A DNA stretch of 64,000 nucleotides from Gonatopus flavifemur (Eukaryota > Arthropoda > Insecta > Hymenoptera > Dryinidae), in contig JAFFJZ010000006.1 of assembly GCA_018340375.1 (NCBI GenBank), positions 16,262,001 through 16,326,000 of the forward strand. The letters run 5' to 3'. Under the pieces are notes generated by a model, which was not told the DNA's origin, did not search any database, and saw nothing but the letters and a program-made list of their open reading frames with translations. Each line of letters starts with the position of its first letter. Positions within the stretch are counted from its first letter, which is position 1. The translations under genes and the position numbers were made by a program. Shown piece by piece: positions 46,301 through 59,600 of this stretch.

Positions 46301-49300
46301 ACACAATTCACGTGTATCCCTCTTTACGTTGGGCACTTTTTTGTGTTTATTTTTCAAGTAGTCATTTTACTCTCGTTATTAGGAATCAGAAACATCTCAC
46401 GTTTCTTTGAATTTTTTCATTCGTTTGTTTCCTTGTAATCGTAACAATTATCATTCAAAAGTTTATGTATCGAGTTTTTGATTCCTATCCTCCTTTACAG
46501 ATCGCAAAACGTTTGACATTCTCACTTTCATACTTTTAGCTCTTAGAATGCATGTAAATTATTACAAATCTGCACATCTTTAGATAATAAACAAAGATCA
46601 AGAAGAAACATTGAATGTTTTACCAGCATTCCAAATACTGAACAAGTTCATAATAGTTTCTTTTACAGAACAACACACGTACATATACATACACGTTTTG
46701 CTTTCTGAACCCTTTTTCTCTTTTTGTCTGTCTAATAAATGGTAATTTATATACATTATATGTATATGTAACAACTAAAAATTCCTAAAACACGTTGTGA
46801 AGATTTTGTTGAGTTATAATTTGTTTTTTTTTTAAATATATTTTTCTCAATGCTTAGAAATAAGAAATATAATACTTTGATACATAATTTTTTTTACGCT
46901 TGTAGTTCTAGAACCACTATTATCACTGCTTTATTTTATTAATCATGTGAGTTAATACTTTTTCTTTTTTTTTCATATTTTGTTCAGTTATATATAATAT
47001 ATAAACAACCGTGTTTCGTAGATCATTAAACGCATGGAGAGAGAGAAAAAACAAAAGAATTAGTCGGTCGAAAATATTAAAACGAGTGTGAAAATCTATT
47101 CGATGAGAAAGACTGTACTGGCTTTTGTTTTTTGATATTGAAACGAACAAACTTTGTATAGAAAAATAATTTTTAATCGACATTCTTTGTTTGTTTTTAT
47201 AATATACAGACAAAACAGATAAAAAATCAACGGAAGATAATGATATAAAAGACGAGGAAACGGACATCAGTCGAGTTTTCGGATCGGAACAAAAACACAT
47301 ACATCGTTGTCTAAAGTGTGGACAAGAAGCTACCAAACATTCCATCATGTTACTATGTAATTTAGTTTATCCCGAAATGACAAATCCAAGTAAATGTTTG
47401 AAAAATAATTCCTCTCGAAATACAAAGTATACTATGTGAATATATGTTTAATAAATTTATTGTCTGTTTCTTGTAGCTGACGAATTTCCATTCACCAACG
47501 TTTTAGCCCGTAGCTTGAGGCCTGAAAAAATCACCCCCGCGTGGTGTGATAATTGTCAGAAATTCACCCCAACTCTACAGTCTCGGCAGCTAACTAAATT
47601 GCCTCAAGTACTAGCTATAAACTGTGGTTTAGACACTCAACAGGTAACTCCAAGATATGAATGAATTCTTCCAAATATGAACAAATGTATACAAAAATTG
47701 AATTTTTCAGGACAAAACGTTTTGGCAAAATCAAATGGATATAGTTGTAAAAAAAGTATTGAGTGGTAAAGAAAGTATTAGTCCGTCCACAAGTCCTGTT
47801 CCAGTGACCATCAAACCATGCCGGTACGGTAACAATTGTACTCGAGTTGGTTGTAGATTCCGACACATTGGTCGAGATCCAGGTAATTTCAAAACAACAC
47901 ATAATGTAAAAGAAAGAGAAAACTAGAAACATTCTACTATAACTTCTTATTTTTTCCAGATTCGTCTGCTTCCCCGTCCATTCCGTCGTCTCAAACTACA
48001 AATGCATCCACCACCACCGCCACGACAGCTACCACCACAACTACCTCTTCTACCCCCACCAATAGCAATCTCAATGCTCCCTCGATTCAATCAACTCCCC
48101 TCAGTCATCTTTATTACTCACATTCTTGGATTCCTCATAATATTCAAATAACGATTAATTCTCTCGGCGATATATCCATCAAGAAAGCAAATCCACCAAA
48201 AATCGAACCAGAGTGCAACCAAAACGGTCAAGCGGAAGACAAAGTTCAAAAAGATCTCAGTCACGGGATCAATAATTGCGACTCGTCGCATTCCAATGAT
48301 AAAAATCTATCCGACGGGGAGAACAACGAGAATAACGCGAATAACGAAGAAAGTACAGTAGAAAGCGAAACCGTTCAATACGATCTCACTGCTGTTGTTT
48401 GTTACGTAGACGACAAGAGTAGCGAAGATCGAAGAAATATTGTGGCTTTGTTGAAAGTTGGGCCAAATTATCACCAGAGATCTCTTGAAAATAAGGCATC
48501 TCAGTGGTATCTTTTCAATGATTTTAGGTAAGTAATCCTAAACATTCTGTTGCATCCTTTCGATTGTGAAACGCAATAAACTTGATGATAATGATTTCAG
48601 TATATCGGCTGTAACGCCGCAAGAAGTAGTGTGGTTCAATCTCGATTGGAAAGTACCATGCGTATTGCATTATACCGCGGTTCAAATGTCAGAAAGTCTA
48701 CCGATCGTCAGTCCATTGACAGTCGATGTATTCGGAGAGGACAAATGCGTTGCTCGTAGCGGGGAAACAACGGGTATCACTTTCACACCTTTGACGTCCG
48801 ACGAAATGCCAAAGAGGGGAGAATTGGTTGGAATAGATGCAGAATTTGTTACCTTGAATCAAGAAGAATCCGAATTGAGAAGCGATGGTAAAATGTCGAC
48901 TATCAAGCCCAGCCACATGTCGGTTGCACGAATAACTTGCATACGAGGGTAATTATGATTAATAATAATTTCATCATTGATATTGTGATTTTATATTTCT
49001 TGTTTATTTTTCCAGTCACGGTCCATTGGAAGGCACCCCATTTATAGACGATTACATCAGCACTCAAGAACAGGTAGTTGATTATCTGACGAAATTCAGC
49101 GGTATTCAACCTGGTGATTTGGACGCGAATTTCAGTAGCAAGCACCTCACCACTCTAAAATCGACTTATCAAAAATTGAGATTCTTAGTAGACAATGGAA
49201 TTGTATTCGTCGGGCATGGTTTAAAAAATGATTTCAGGTGAATATTATGAAGGAAGATTATTTATCAAAGATTTAACATTTTCTCTGAATTTTAGAGTGA

Positions 49301-49643
49301 TCAATTTGGTGGTACCACCAGAGCAAATAGTGGACACTGTACTTTTATTTCATTTACCGCACCATCGTATGGTTTCGCTACGTTTTTTGACGTGGCACTT
49401 TTTAGGGAAGAAAATTCAATCCGAGACTCATGATTCCACGGAAGATGCTCGAGCTGCTTTGGAATTGTATCGGAAATACAAAGAGTTGCAAAGTACCGGG
49501 AAACTGGCTGAAGCGCTTAAAGAATTGTACAGTACGGGGACTCAGTTACAATGGAAGGTATGAAAGAATCGTGTGCTTTGTTTCCTTTCCAAGGTTCCGC
49601 ACATTGTTTCCTATTTTTCAAATTACAGGTACCGGACAGTTGA
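40308..49643 (+). CDS. PAN2: PAN2, catalytic subunit of the PAN2-PAN3 deadenylase (20 exons)
   Basis: Exons joined by GT-AG sites in phase: 40308-40392, 41948-42135, 42214-42383, 42456-42576, 42640-42836, 42903-43116, 43188-43324, 43568-43714, 43800-43896, 45414-45650, 45730-45975, 46050-46269, 47210-47389, 47477-47643, 47711-47882, 47960-48527, 48601-48948, 49016-49237, 49296-49557, 49629-49643; 1330 aa (human about 1200). Order: WD40 propeller (about 45-420), linker with [15 protein letters not shown], inactive ubiquitin-protease fold ([29 protein letters not shown], a Cys pair CLKC), then the DEDD nuclease ([27 protein letters not shown]), which shortens mRNA poly(A) tails in the cytoplasm. 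Odd: a CCCH finger at about 838-853 followed by a Thr/Ser/Asn-rich linker, extra to my recollection of human PAN2. Tail to tail with the integrin gene. Confidence 0.97.
40393..41947 (+). other. PAN2 intron 1 (1.55 kb)
   Basis: Donor TAT|GTGAGT and acceptor TTGCAG|GGGAAG. AT-rich with no TIR element seen. An acceptor-like TTTTGCAG at 41138-41145 lies inside, but using it would bring an immediate stop. The next-longest PAN2 introns (43897-45413, 46270-47209) also look free of repeats and of coding sequence. Confidence 0.7.
47819..47866 (+). other. CCCH zinc finger within PAN2 exon 15
   Basis: Codes for [16 protein letters not shown], spacing C-x5-C-x4-C-x3-H. That spacing is the poly(A)-binding type of Nab2/ZC3H14 rather than the C-x8-C-x5-C-x3-H type of tristetraprolin. 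It sits in the second half of the ubiquitin-protease-like domain, between the FWQNQ segment and the low-complexity linker. Flanking splice sites and phase are good, so it is part of the protein. Confidence 0.85.
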
Positions 49644-52600
49644 TACACGACCGATTTGCGCAATGAGGAAAAAGGCCAGATTACTTCGACCGATAACCAC
49701 GAAGTTAATATAACATAAGTATTAATAATTAAGTTATACAAAGGATCACTTACAACGGATCTCTAGAATTTATCGATTCTCTTCCTCTGGATTCGTTCAA
49801 TCCAAATACTATAACGTCGATCTCATAGATTAATGTTTATCGAAAACTGAAATGAAACTCGCAATCACTCGCGATGTTTTAGATTTATAATTGAGAAGAA
49901 TGGAAGGAAAGTAGCAACATGCAACATCGAATGTTTAATTTGTAAAAATCATAACAAATATTATTAGATAATTTATGTAAATGAAGAATGAATATTGCGA
50001 TAGTATCATCGTTATAATCATCAAATTGTAGAGTTCTCATCGATCGATAAGGATCATGAAGTTTTTTGAGATTACGGGTACAATGGTAACTAGAGATCGA
50101 TACTCGCGCAATTTCGTTCCACTTTTGAGATCGAATTCATTTTACGTCAAAACAATTCTTTGAGTATCTATTGAAAATGTGGACAGGTGATTATTACATA
50201 CGTAAAATGTACATAATTTTTTTATTATTATTATTATGACGTAACTACGAGGGAACTTGACGTAACTTTTTTTTATTTATTTTGACTTCGTATCGTGTAA
50301 GAAGATAAATAAGTTTCAAATCCTTGGACAGGCGGGTGATCAATTTTGCATTAGAGTTTGACATTACACCGATCAGATTTCAATACATATTTTTCATTTA
50401 ATTTCTACCTCTCTCTTCTACTTATTTGGGGTATTTAGGGAGAGAGTTAGAAGAATTCCAGCCGTTATTTTTTATTATCATGAGAAACATGAAATATGTC
50501 ATTTTCTATCGTGAATTACTGACAGAAACCACAATACATTTGGAATAATAATGAAACAGTCGAGTCAAATCGTTCATTTCCCACGAAATATAATGAGTCT
50601 TCTATCGTCGCGATTCAACAACAGTGCGACGACAAACACGATGCAAAAGGATAAAATCTTTTTTCTATCATATTTCTTCCAGCAAGAACTGTAATTCCAT
50701 GTAATCTGCGTCTATGATTTTTTACATCAAACGAATAAGTTTGTGAAATCATTCATCACGATGGAAATGATAAAATTATGCATAGGAATTTCACGATAGA
50801 CAACAATAGATATCCTTTATAGAGATTATATAGAACTAGCTATGGGAAATTCTTAGCAGGATTACAAGTGCTTTGCGATTTCAATTCACATCACATCATG
50901 GTATAAATTCTCATCAATGTGTATACAATTTTATACAATCTTTTACTCTACACGACTCATCAAGTTCGTGAAACTATGAATCGATAAAATATTTTGTGTA
51001 TATATTTGAAACTTTGTAAATCATGAACACGTAGGCCAAAAATGAGACTACTCGAACCATTGTTTCTTGCGTCTCATTTTTACCTCGCTTCACCCTTGAA
51101 CACTCAAGGTAGCGACTGATGGGAAGTTCTAACCGAGAAATGAGAAATGCCCTGTTCTCGCCACCCTGATATTCCGAATAAAACTTAATTTCCCTGTCGA
51201 AGAATAATGAATTTTACAAACTTGCAAATGTACTGACCATAGATTATTTTTTTATATACATTTTAAATGATAATTTGAAAATGATACATTATCAAAATTA
51301 ATGGAGATGGGAAAAAAAGACATAGACAAATCTTAGATATTTTTTTATATGTCGCGCGAAGATCTATCAGGTACTAAAAATACAATAGGAATTCCTATTA
51401 ATTATTTATAAGAGAAAAAACGTTGTACAAAAAAGAAGATTATTGTGACAATGAGTTTTTTTCATTCGTATAAATCTTTTTAATTGTTATAACAACGTCT
51501 TTGTGATTTCGTTTTCGTTTTTGGCTGTTTTTAATAAACGGGTGAACAAATGATAAATTTGTGTACTCATTTCTTCGTACTGGAAAGGTGTAAACGTCTT
51601 TCGCCGATAACTCAAATTGTAGACTGCGTATGATGTAATTGGAGGAAAAAATAACTCCGGAACATTTTTGTATTAATATTATTATTATTATTATTATCAA
51701 TATTAATATTTCTTTAAATTCTGTATATACAAATCAGTTCTATACTCCTTGTTTAAAAAGGATTCACTCACCCAGTCACGATACAACACTGTTATCACTT
51801 GTGATATTGCGTTATAATAAAAGTAGTAGGCAGTATAGTTAATCGAATTAATAATTTACAGATTTTACATACGTACATACATTCGAAATCAGACACAATA
51901 ATAATCTGTTTATATGCTAAAATAATATGACGCGCAAACGTTTCACGCAAACATTGAGAGACCTTGAAATAAATATGTATATTTTGTTTATAAAAATCAC
52001 ATGTTAAATAATAGACTGAATATGGGATAGAAGGCACATGGAGAAGAATCATCATTCGATTGGAAGAGAATAACAGAAAATATGCCAGAGACAGGCATTT
52101 ATATTAATTAATTTAATAAAATTAGATGGAGTAGCTGCCATAAAAGTATTTTATAACAGCTTTTCAATGAACTATTGAAATTTACATTATTTTTATTAAT
52201 AATATTATCACTATCGTTATTATTGTATTGTAATTTTTTTTACTCTGTTTATTCATTAATATTCCGTATACGTTAGAATAGGCGTGAAAGATATGTCGGA
52301 TATTAATTTACAATCATTTATTCACCATTCATACGAATCAAGAAGATACGAAGTTTGTTAATATCATCGAATATCAGTAATTTCCCGTCATGATATCACA
52401 ATACTGACTATTGTATTTCGAATAGATCCAATTTATCCAGATATGTATCCCTGATATGCATTTTTATTGATAAATCTAGAATTTTTACCAATTGATAGGC
52501 CACAAAACGAATGTCAGCAGCAGATTATGCTATATTATATATTACTTCATCGTATCCCCTTCACACATTCCATCATCCACATAATATTTTGATGATATAT

Positions 52601-53609
52601 TCAAAAATAGGATACTCAATGTTCATAATAATTTAAAAATTATGGCGACTGCTGCGGTATGCTCTCAACTCAAGAAAATTGATTTATAATTCCACTCACA
52701 ACAATCATCCCTCGACTCTTTATCTATCATGTAAAATTGTTAGAAAAAAAGAGGGAAGAAAACTTCCTTAAATAGTATGGCGAGATTTTTATAATTTATT
52801 TTCCTATTAAAAGAATTTTGGTAAAGCTGATGTAAAGCATTGTACAGAAATAAAGAAAAATTCTACATAGAGATATTTTTCTATGTTTCTCCACTTTGCG
52901 AACCAATTTGGAACCACCTTTAGGATCCTCCGCTTTGAGCTTCGGTGAATTAAAGGTGAAAAATTTATCCACTCATCATCACTTTTCATCCAAATTCCAC
53001 CGAAACCCAAGGTACAGAATCGGTGGTTGGTCTTCCATGGAATTCGAAAATTAAGATAGATATTTTGAGAACATGGCTGATTCATTTGTTGTTTTTGTCG
53101 GTAAAGAGAAGAAGAAAAGAAAAGAAAAACAATATCATACACAATATATTACATTTACATACACACAAAATATACTCGAATGTATAATTTTCCGCCAGTT
53201 AGCACGCAACGTGCAAAAAATGCTACTTTATACAAATTCAATACGTGAAACGATCGATCAGCTCGGACATTCGATGAGACCACTTCGTGGGTGCTATGCA
53301 CAAACATATTGAATTTAATAAGAAATCTGTCCGACAACCGACCTTCGTTCTCGTGTAAAACAAAAATGCGATACAGATTCACGAATTCATTGAAAGATGA
53401 AGGATTCATCGACTTTGCGGACTGTGGCACCTGGCTTAAGTAACAAACAAACCAAAAGATAAAGAAACGAATCTTCTCCTGACTAGAAATTCGCATAATC
53501 GAGCTGCAGGAGCTGAATAGATGGAGTATTCCAACGGCAGTATTTTAAGAACGGTTGCTCAGAACCGATGATAATAGATTTTTCAAGGCACTTGGGGCAC
53601 GAAGTTGGT
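49644..53609. other. Convergent intergenic and 3'UTR region
   Basis: Holds the PAN2 3'UTR on the left and the integrin 3'UTR on the right. AT-rich, with an ATT array at 51674-51698. AATAAA-type signals occur on both strands (for example at about 51178 on the + strand), but the true poly(A) sites cannot be chosen. No TIR element and no supported ORF. This is the longest repeat-poor intergenic stretch in the right half. Confidence 0.55.
51674..51698. repeat. (ATT)n microsatellite
   Basis: An ATT trinucleotide array of about seven units in the convergent intergenic region. Confidence 0.85.
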
Positions 53610-56600
53610 TCAAAGATTGTCGTCTCCGTGTTGGAAATGACCGTTCCTGTTGAGAGGTTGTCGTTCTGGGGCGTCGGAAGGTCTGTTCCTCTTGAAGAAA
53701 CCACACTAAAAGAAAAAATTCGATATAATAATAATAATATTCAAAGTGATAAAATTAACCAATAAACTTACTTTGTGCAATAAATAGATGAGTAACAACA
53801 AGATGATGGTACCAGCGCAAGCGGATAACACGACTACCCAGAGTGGAACGATATCCGGTACCGTGGGAGAAGTACTCGGTTCTACGTTTGTATAAATCTC
53901 ATGACTTCGGATGATTTCATCGATCGGAGCCCCGATAATCGGTTGTTTGGTAACTTTAGCCATCAACTGGCTGGATATCTTCACTTTTTCCTCGTAAGCA
54001 ACTTTTTTCAGAGTTTTCGCGCTGATGCGATACCTGGCGCCCAACCAAACTTCTTCACCAGTCTTCAAGGGTTTGATCAAACAGCGAAGAGTGATACATT
54101 TGGCCAACTCGCAGGTAGGAATTTGTCTTTGAGATCTCACGACATCTTCATCGATATCATCATTAACGTCGCTCTCTTCGTATTCCAGGGATCCCTCATC
54201 CGTAGGTTGATCTTGCCTAGTTTCGTGTCTACGATGTCTTCTTTTGAAATCTTCAACCTCAAGCGCATCATTTTCACTTTCACGTCTGTGTCTGGAATTC
54301 AGAGCATTTGGATCCACGTCGCTCGAGTACATATCGTAACTGGCCTGATAAGCGGCGTTATCTCTGTTGTAGATTGTACTGCTGCTATTCGATTCCTCGT
54401 AATTACGAGAAGAATAGTATTTATTGGTGTTGCTGGTTCTCTCGGATGATTGATAACTCGTTCTCTCGTACTGATTCCCCACAGTTCCCGAGTCTTGATC
54501 ACCTACGCTGTACGTTCGTTCCTCGCTGTACGAAGTAGCGTAACTGTGAATCAAGAATCTTCTACCGTCTTTCAATTCGATACACATTCTACCGTCTGGA
54601 TAGTGTATCAATTCGCCTAGGATTCTGATAAATCTAATATCGGCTCCACGTTCTATCGATTCAGGGAGATAACTTTGACTTCCCGATCGATCTTGAAGAG
54701 GAAATCGGGGACCATCTTCGAATTCTATATACTCCCTACGATCTGGATAAGTTCCAAATCTCGCGGTGAATTGAACGTATTGTTTACCGTTTCTATCGTA
54801 TACTTGAAGATTCGAACTTCTTCTGGTCGTGAAGCTGAGGAATTTTCTCAAATCCTCGGTAGAAGTCAGGTTGGGTTGCGACGTTACTACACCTGCGTTT
54901 GAATTTCGATTCGGGTATTGTGGATAATCTTTGCGGGATTGTACTAATAATTCTTCTTGTCGTTTCAGCATATCCTGGTGTCCGTTGTTGGTTCCAACGC
55001 TCATACTACCTCTGGAGGAACTGGTGACGCTGTGATTGATTGTACTGTGAGAGTCTGCTGGTAACGTCGAGCTGAAAGTACTACCCTCTTGGTGTACCAT
55101 CGTGCGTAATCCTTCGTTTGTTATGGTTGTTCCTAAGGTATACAAGAATGTTTTAATTTCAAGAATATCAGACAAAATTGATAGTATTCGAAATTACAAA
55201 CCTTTATTGTTCGCGTCGGATTCGTGGATCAAAACTCCCGCATCGACGCCTCTCCATTGATTATAATCCCCAGAAGAGACTCCACTTCCATAAATTCCAC
55301 TAGACTCCGTTTGGGTATAAATTCCTCCAGAATTCGAAGCATCGACTCGTACTCGCGTGGTGGATCCACCGACACTGCCCCCGGAGGACGATGATCGAGA
55401 ATACGAAGATGAAAAGCTCCTAGATTTTGTAAGATCAGAACTATCACCTTCGCTTCTACTATAATCCTCAGTTTGCGATGTATGTTGTTGATCTTCCTCC
55501 AAACCGTTCCCCACGCTAATGGCATTTCTTCCCGAACTCGATTCCTGCACGTTAACCCCTGCTTTCTCCCAATGATTGTAATATCCACCTTTCCTACGTG
55601 CTTCCAACTGTAAATTCATAGATTCCATTTTACACGGATTCTGCACAGAAAAAAACCCTACTGAAAGCACACAAAAATTCTTACCTTTAAGTTAAGATAA
55701 TTACTCGGAGCTAGCTCACAAGCGATATTCCCGCCAGTTTCCGGCTGTTCCAACAGATAAACCAATTCTTCGGAAGCCAGAGTTTGTGCAGGCCAAATGA
55801 GAAAAGCTTCAGCCTCTTCGATATCCGAAGGTCCCTCATTTCTGATGGTATAATTGTGAGTGACGAGTGGTCCAAATTCCAATTCCGAGATCACTTCATC
55901 GGCGGTATAGTTATCAGGATTGTAATACAGATCTTTGGGTTTGCTCTCTCCTTCGACCAACAGTTCAGTTTGTACCCAAATGGGGACGGATACATGACGT
56001 ACGTTATCTCCCACGGTTCTACCGTCTTCGGGATTTGTACTGTTCACCTGCATGTGGAATTCGTAACTCGGTTTCGGAGCGAACAGAGTTTGAGGTTGTA
56101 GAAATACATAAAATTTGATCATTTGTCCTTGAGGTAAAGGATTACCGATATCGCAACGTAGAGTGTTGTTATTGGCTATCGTGGGTGCCGAGCACTGTAC
56201 CGGTATCTCACCTCTCTCCTTTTGTTCTATATTAATGTAATTGATACCATCCGGTAATATCAATTCATAAACAGTCTCGAACGCGTCTTCTCCATAATTA
56301 TGAACTTCCACCGTCAAATTCAATTTAGTTTTCGACCCGAGAAGGTATTTTGGAACTTCGGGTGTTACTTGTAAATTCAAATTCGGTATACAAACGTTAT
56401 CCTCTCCACAATTCTTCCTAATGGATAGAGAATCCTTCCTCGAAGTGGTAGACGCTAGGATCGGTTGTAGAGGCATTCTTGGATCCCTCCGACCGCTGTA
56501 CGGATAACTTTGATCCTCGACTAAACTCATATGAGCCTCCACGTCCAACGATGTTAATTTATCGCGTACTCCCGCCGTTAAAAACACTTTCACCGTTCTA

Positions 56601-59600
56601 CAATATTGATGATCCTTCTTCATAGTTACAGAAACATTTTTAACATTACTAGGCTCTTTCTCGAGGAAAAATAATCGTGGAGTTTTAGTTTTCTTCACAT
56701 CGAGAACGTATTTGATATCAAATGTGTGTTCCGAGCGTACACCCTCGCCCGTATAATTGAAACACGCTTGCAAATCAACGCAAGTCACTCTGGTACGATT
56801 GTTCAACAAACAATTGGTATCCTCGAGAGATATGAGCTTCGATTCGGATTTGAAATTCATAAAGGCGTCCATTTTGATCACCGATCGTGCTCTGAAGAAC
56901 ATCGCCGTGGCTGAGTCGTAAGCACCCACTACCAAATCCGGATACAAGTTACCATCCAAATCTAGACCTCCCGCTACGGAAAAGCCGAATGTTTCTACCG
57001 TCGTTCCCAAATCTTCTGGATAAATCACCTGGAAAGGTGTATAAAATTGTAAAGAAAAGGTTTCCGTTTGTTATACGAATAATGTACTGAATCCATATCA
57101 GTACCTGAGAATATTTTTCCATAACCCCCGTTCTAGAACCACGGTAAATAAAAACTGCACCCAAACCGTTTGGTCCACCGTATGGAGCTCCAACGACGAA
57201 ATCTCCATATCCATCTCGGTCGATGTCCCCGAGAGAAGCTAACGATAAACCAAAACGTCCTCGATCTCTCTCTCCGTCTCTGAATAACGACAAAGATAAG
57301 AATTATCGCGTTGCGTTGCAAGTTCAACGGACCGTGTACAACAACTTCATTCCATGATTCGTTCCATTCAATGATGAAAAAGGGATCATTGCTTGTAAAA
57401 TAATACAGTACCACCATGTTCTATGAACAGATGCTAGAGTATTGATAAAGAAAACAATGAAACACATTGTCTTCAATTGTATTCGATTTTCAAATTCTAG
57501 ATATCCCATTCATCTCACCTGCTATCGACTTTAGCGAATTTTTCTGGTCCGCTGCCCTGATAGATTACATAAATCCTTCCAGTTTCGATGTTCATTTGTG
57601 GATTGTCGGGAACTGTATACATTGGAGCGCCAACTAAAAGATCATCGAGTCCATCACCGTCGATGTCACCGGAAGCTATAGCGTAGCCAAAGTAAGCACC
57701 CATTTGTCCGCCGGTGATATTGTGATGGTTCATCATATTGGACGTGAAGAGAATGACCTGAAACGGTATGTATACATTGAATAGACTTTTCTCATCAGTT
57801 GTTGAATGTTTAGTTACCTTTCCTAAAAGTCCAGCCCCTCGAGGTACGCCCACAGCCATCCCGTTATCTCCATTTCCAACGAAGTCTCCTGTAGCAACCG
57901 AGTAACCCATGTAGCTGTCATCTTCTATGGCAGGCCCCTCCTTCGTATACATCAATTTATCGCCAGTGTTCAGGGGTTGTATAATCGCTTGACCTACGAG
58001 ACAACGTATCGTTACGTGAGTGACGGGAGAAAAAATTACATTACTGCGGTAGCTGTTTTTATTCTCCCTTCACATTATAATTATAATCTTTCGAGGAACA
58101 CAGAAAATATGACGAATCGATTACAATTACAATGCGGTTTGGAAAAATTTGTTTAAATAAGCTCTTGATTCAATGATATTAATTATCTAGGCATTTATAA
58201 GCGGTTGAATCGATTCGATACATTATTTTATATCAAATAAATGTATAGATTTTAAATTCGTTATGATAAATTCATAGAATTACAAATTCATTATTAGTTA
58301 GTCAACTTATGGAGTCTTGGGAAAAAATATTATATGTGTGGTAGGCGAAGTATTACTGGCTCCTTTGTTTTTGCTTGTTTTAATACTGCAGCTCTGCCTG
58401 GAAAAGTTGTAAAAAGCGGGCGGGCCTACACCTGTTAGATACAATCACCCTTGACTCACCTGGCAGTCATTAGAATTGGAATTCAATGTATATCATCTCA
58501 TTATTGATTTATCGTTTGAATCTCTAATGACGAGTCGGGATGATGACCTTAGCTGCCAATCAAGATTTCCAACAAACGCAGTACCGTGTCTTGAATATAT
58601 GTTTTCAAATATTTTCAAGACACGGTGCTTGATCGATATGAAAATATAAAATAAAATAGAGTTCGTGAAAATATATGAAAACTTCTCACGTCCGCGTTGA
58701 GAGTTGAAATTCCGATTATTCGAAAAATGATAATGAAATCACGAAATTGCGCACTCAAAGAAAAATGAGAACAAGAAGAATCTTGACGATACGAAACTCA
58801 CGCTTTTTGATTAATAGCAGGCTTGTGTTAATCATAATAAAACGTACATAGTTGGTAGTGGAAGCAAGAAAAAAAACAGAATAGAAGAAGGTACGTTAAC
58901 AACGCTTTATTAAGATTAATGGAACGAAGAGATTAGGGTCACTGCCAAGCAAGTGCGAAGGGTTGGAAAAATTTTCTCGTGTTACTCTCAACGTATTCTC
59001 AACTCCGTCAAACAGAAATCTGTTTGATGGAAATTATATTTATTATTCTCTTGCTTTGTTCTTTTTCATGGTCAACCAAAAAAAAATCAAAACGATTGAT
59101 TCGAAAACGTTGGGTCTCTGAAAAGAAAATATTTTTGGCACTCGTATCAGGCAACACGTGTTAAAAAAAAAATTAGTTAGTGATCGGGGTGGTTTGGTTT
59201 TGTTTTCTAATAGGGGTTGCCTGCAAATCGTGGTACCTTGAAGTCTTTGTCTTTGTACAAAATACGATGACACCATAAATCCTGGAAATTCCATAGAGCT
59301 GCTGATTGAATAAAATTGACCTGAAATAGTTTAATGAGAATTCTTCACTTTAAAATCGATCTCGGATTCGAAGAGATTTAAGTTTTTGTTGGTTTTGGGA
59401 TTTGAGGAATGTGTTTGTTTCATGAAATTTCAATTTGTCTTTTACGCTATAAATATTGTGAGAATTCGATTCGATTTGTCGCGGTGACAACACAGGATAC
59501 CGAATTTTACTGAGTGCACGCTTTTCGGACAAAAAATCTATCTACAAGTGGAATTTAGGTATGAAAAAAAATTTGCTACCTTTTGTCTATCGCAATTACT

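Noticed and set aside
53901..54449. 182-codon + strand ORF
   Set aside because: Antisense shadow of the large integrin exon 55132-53772.
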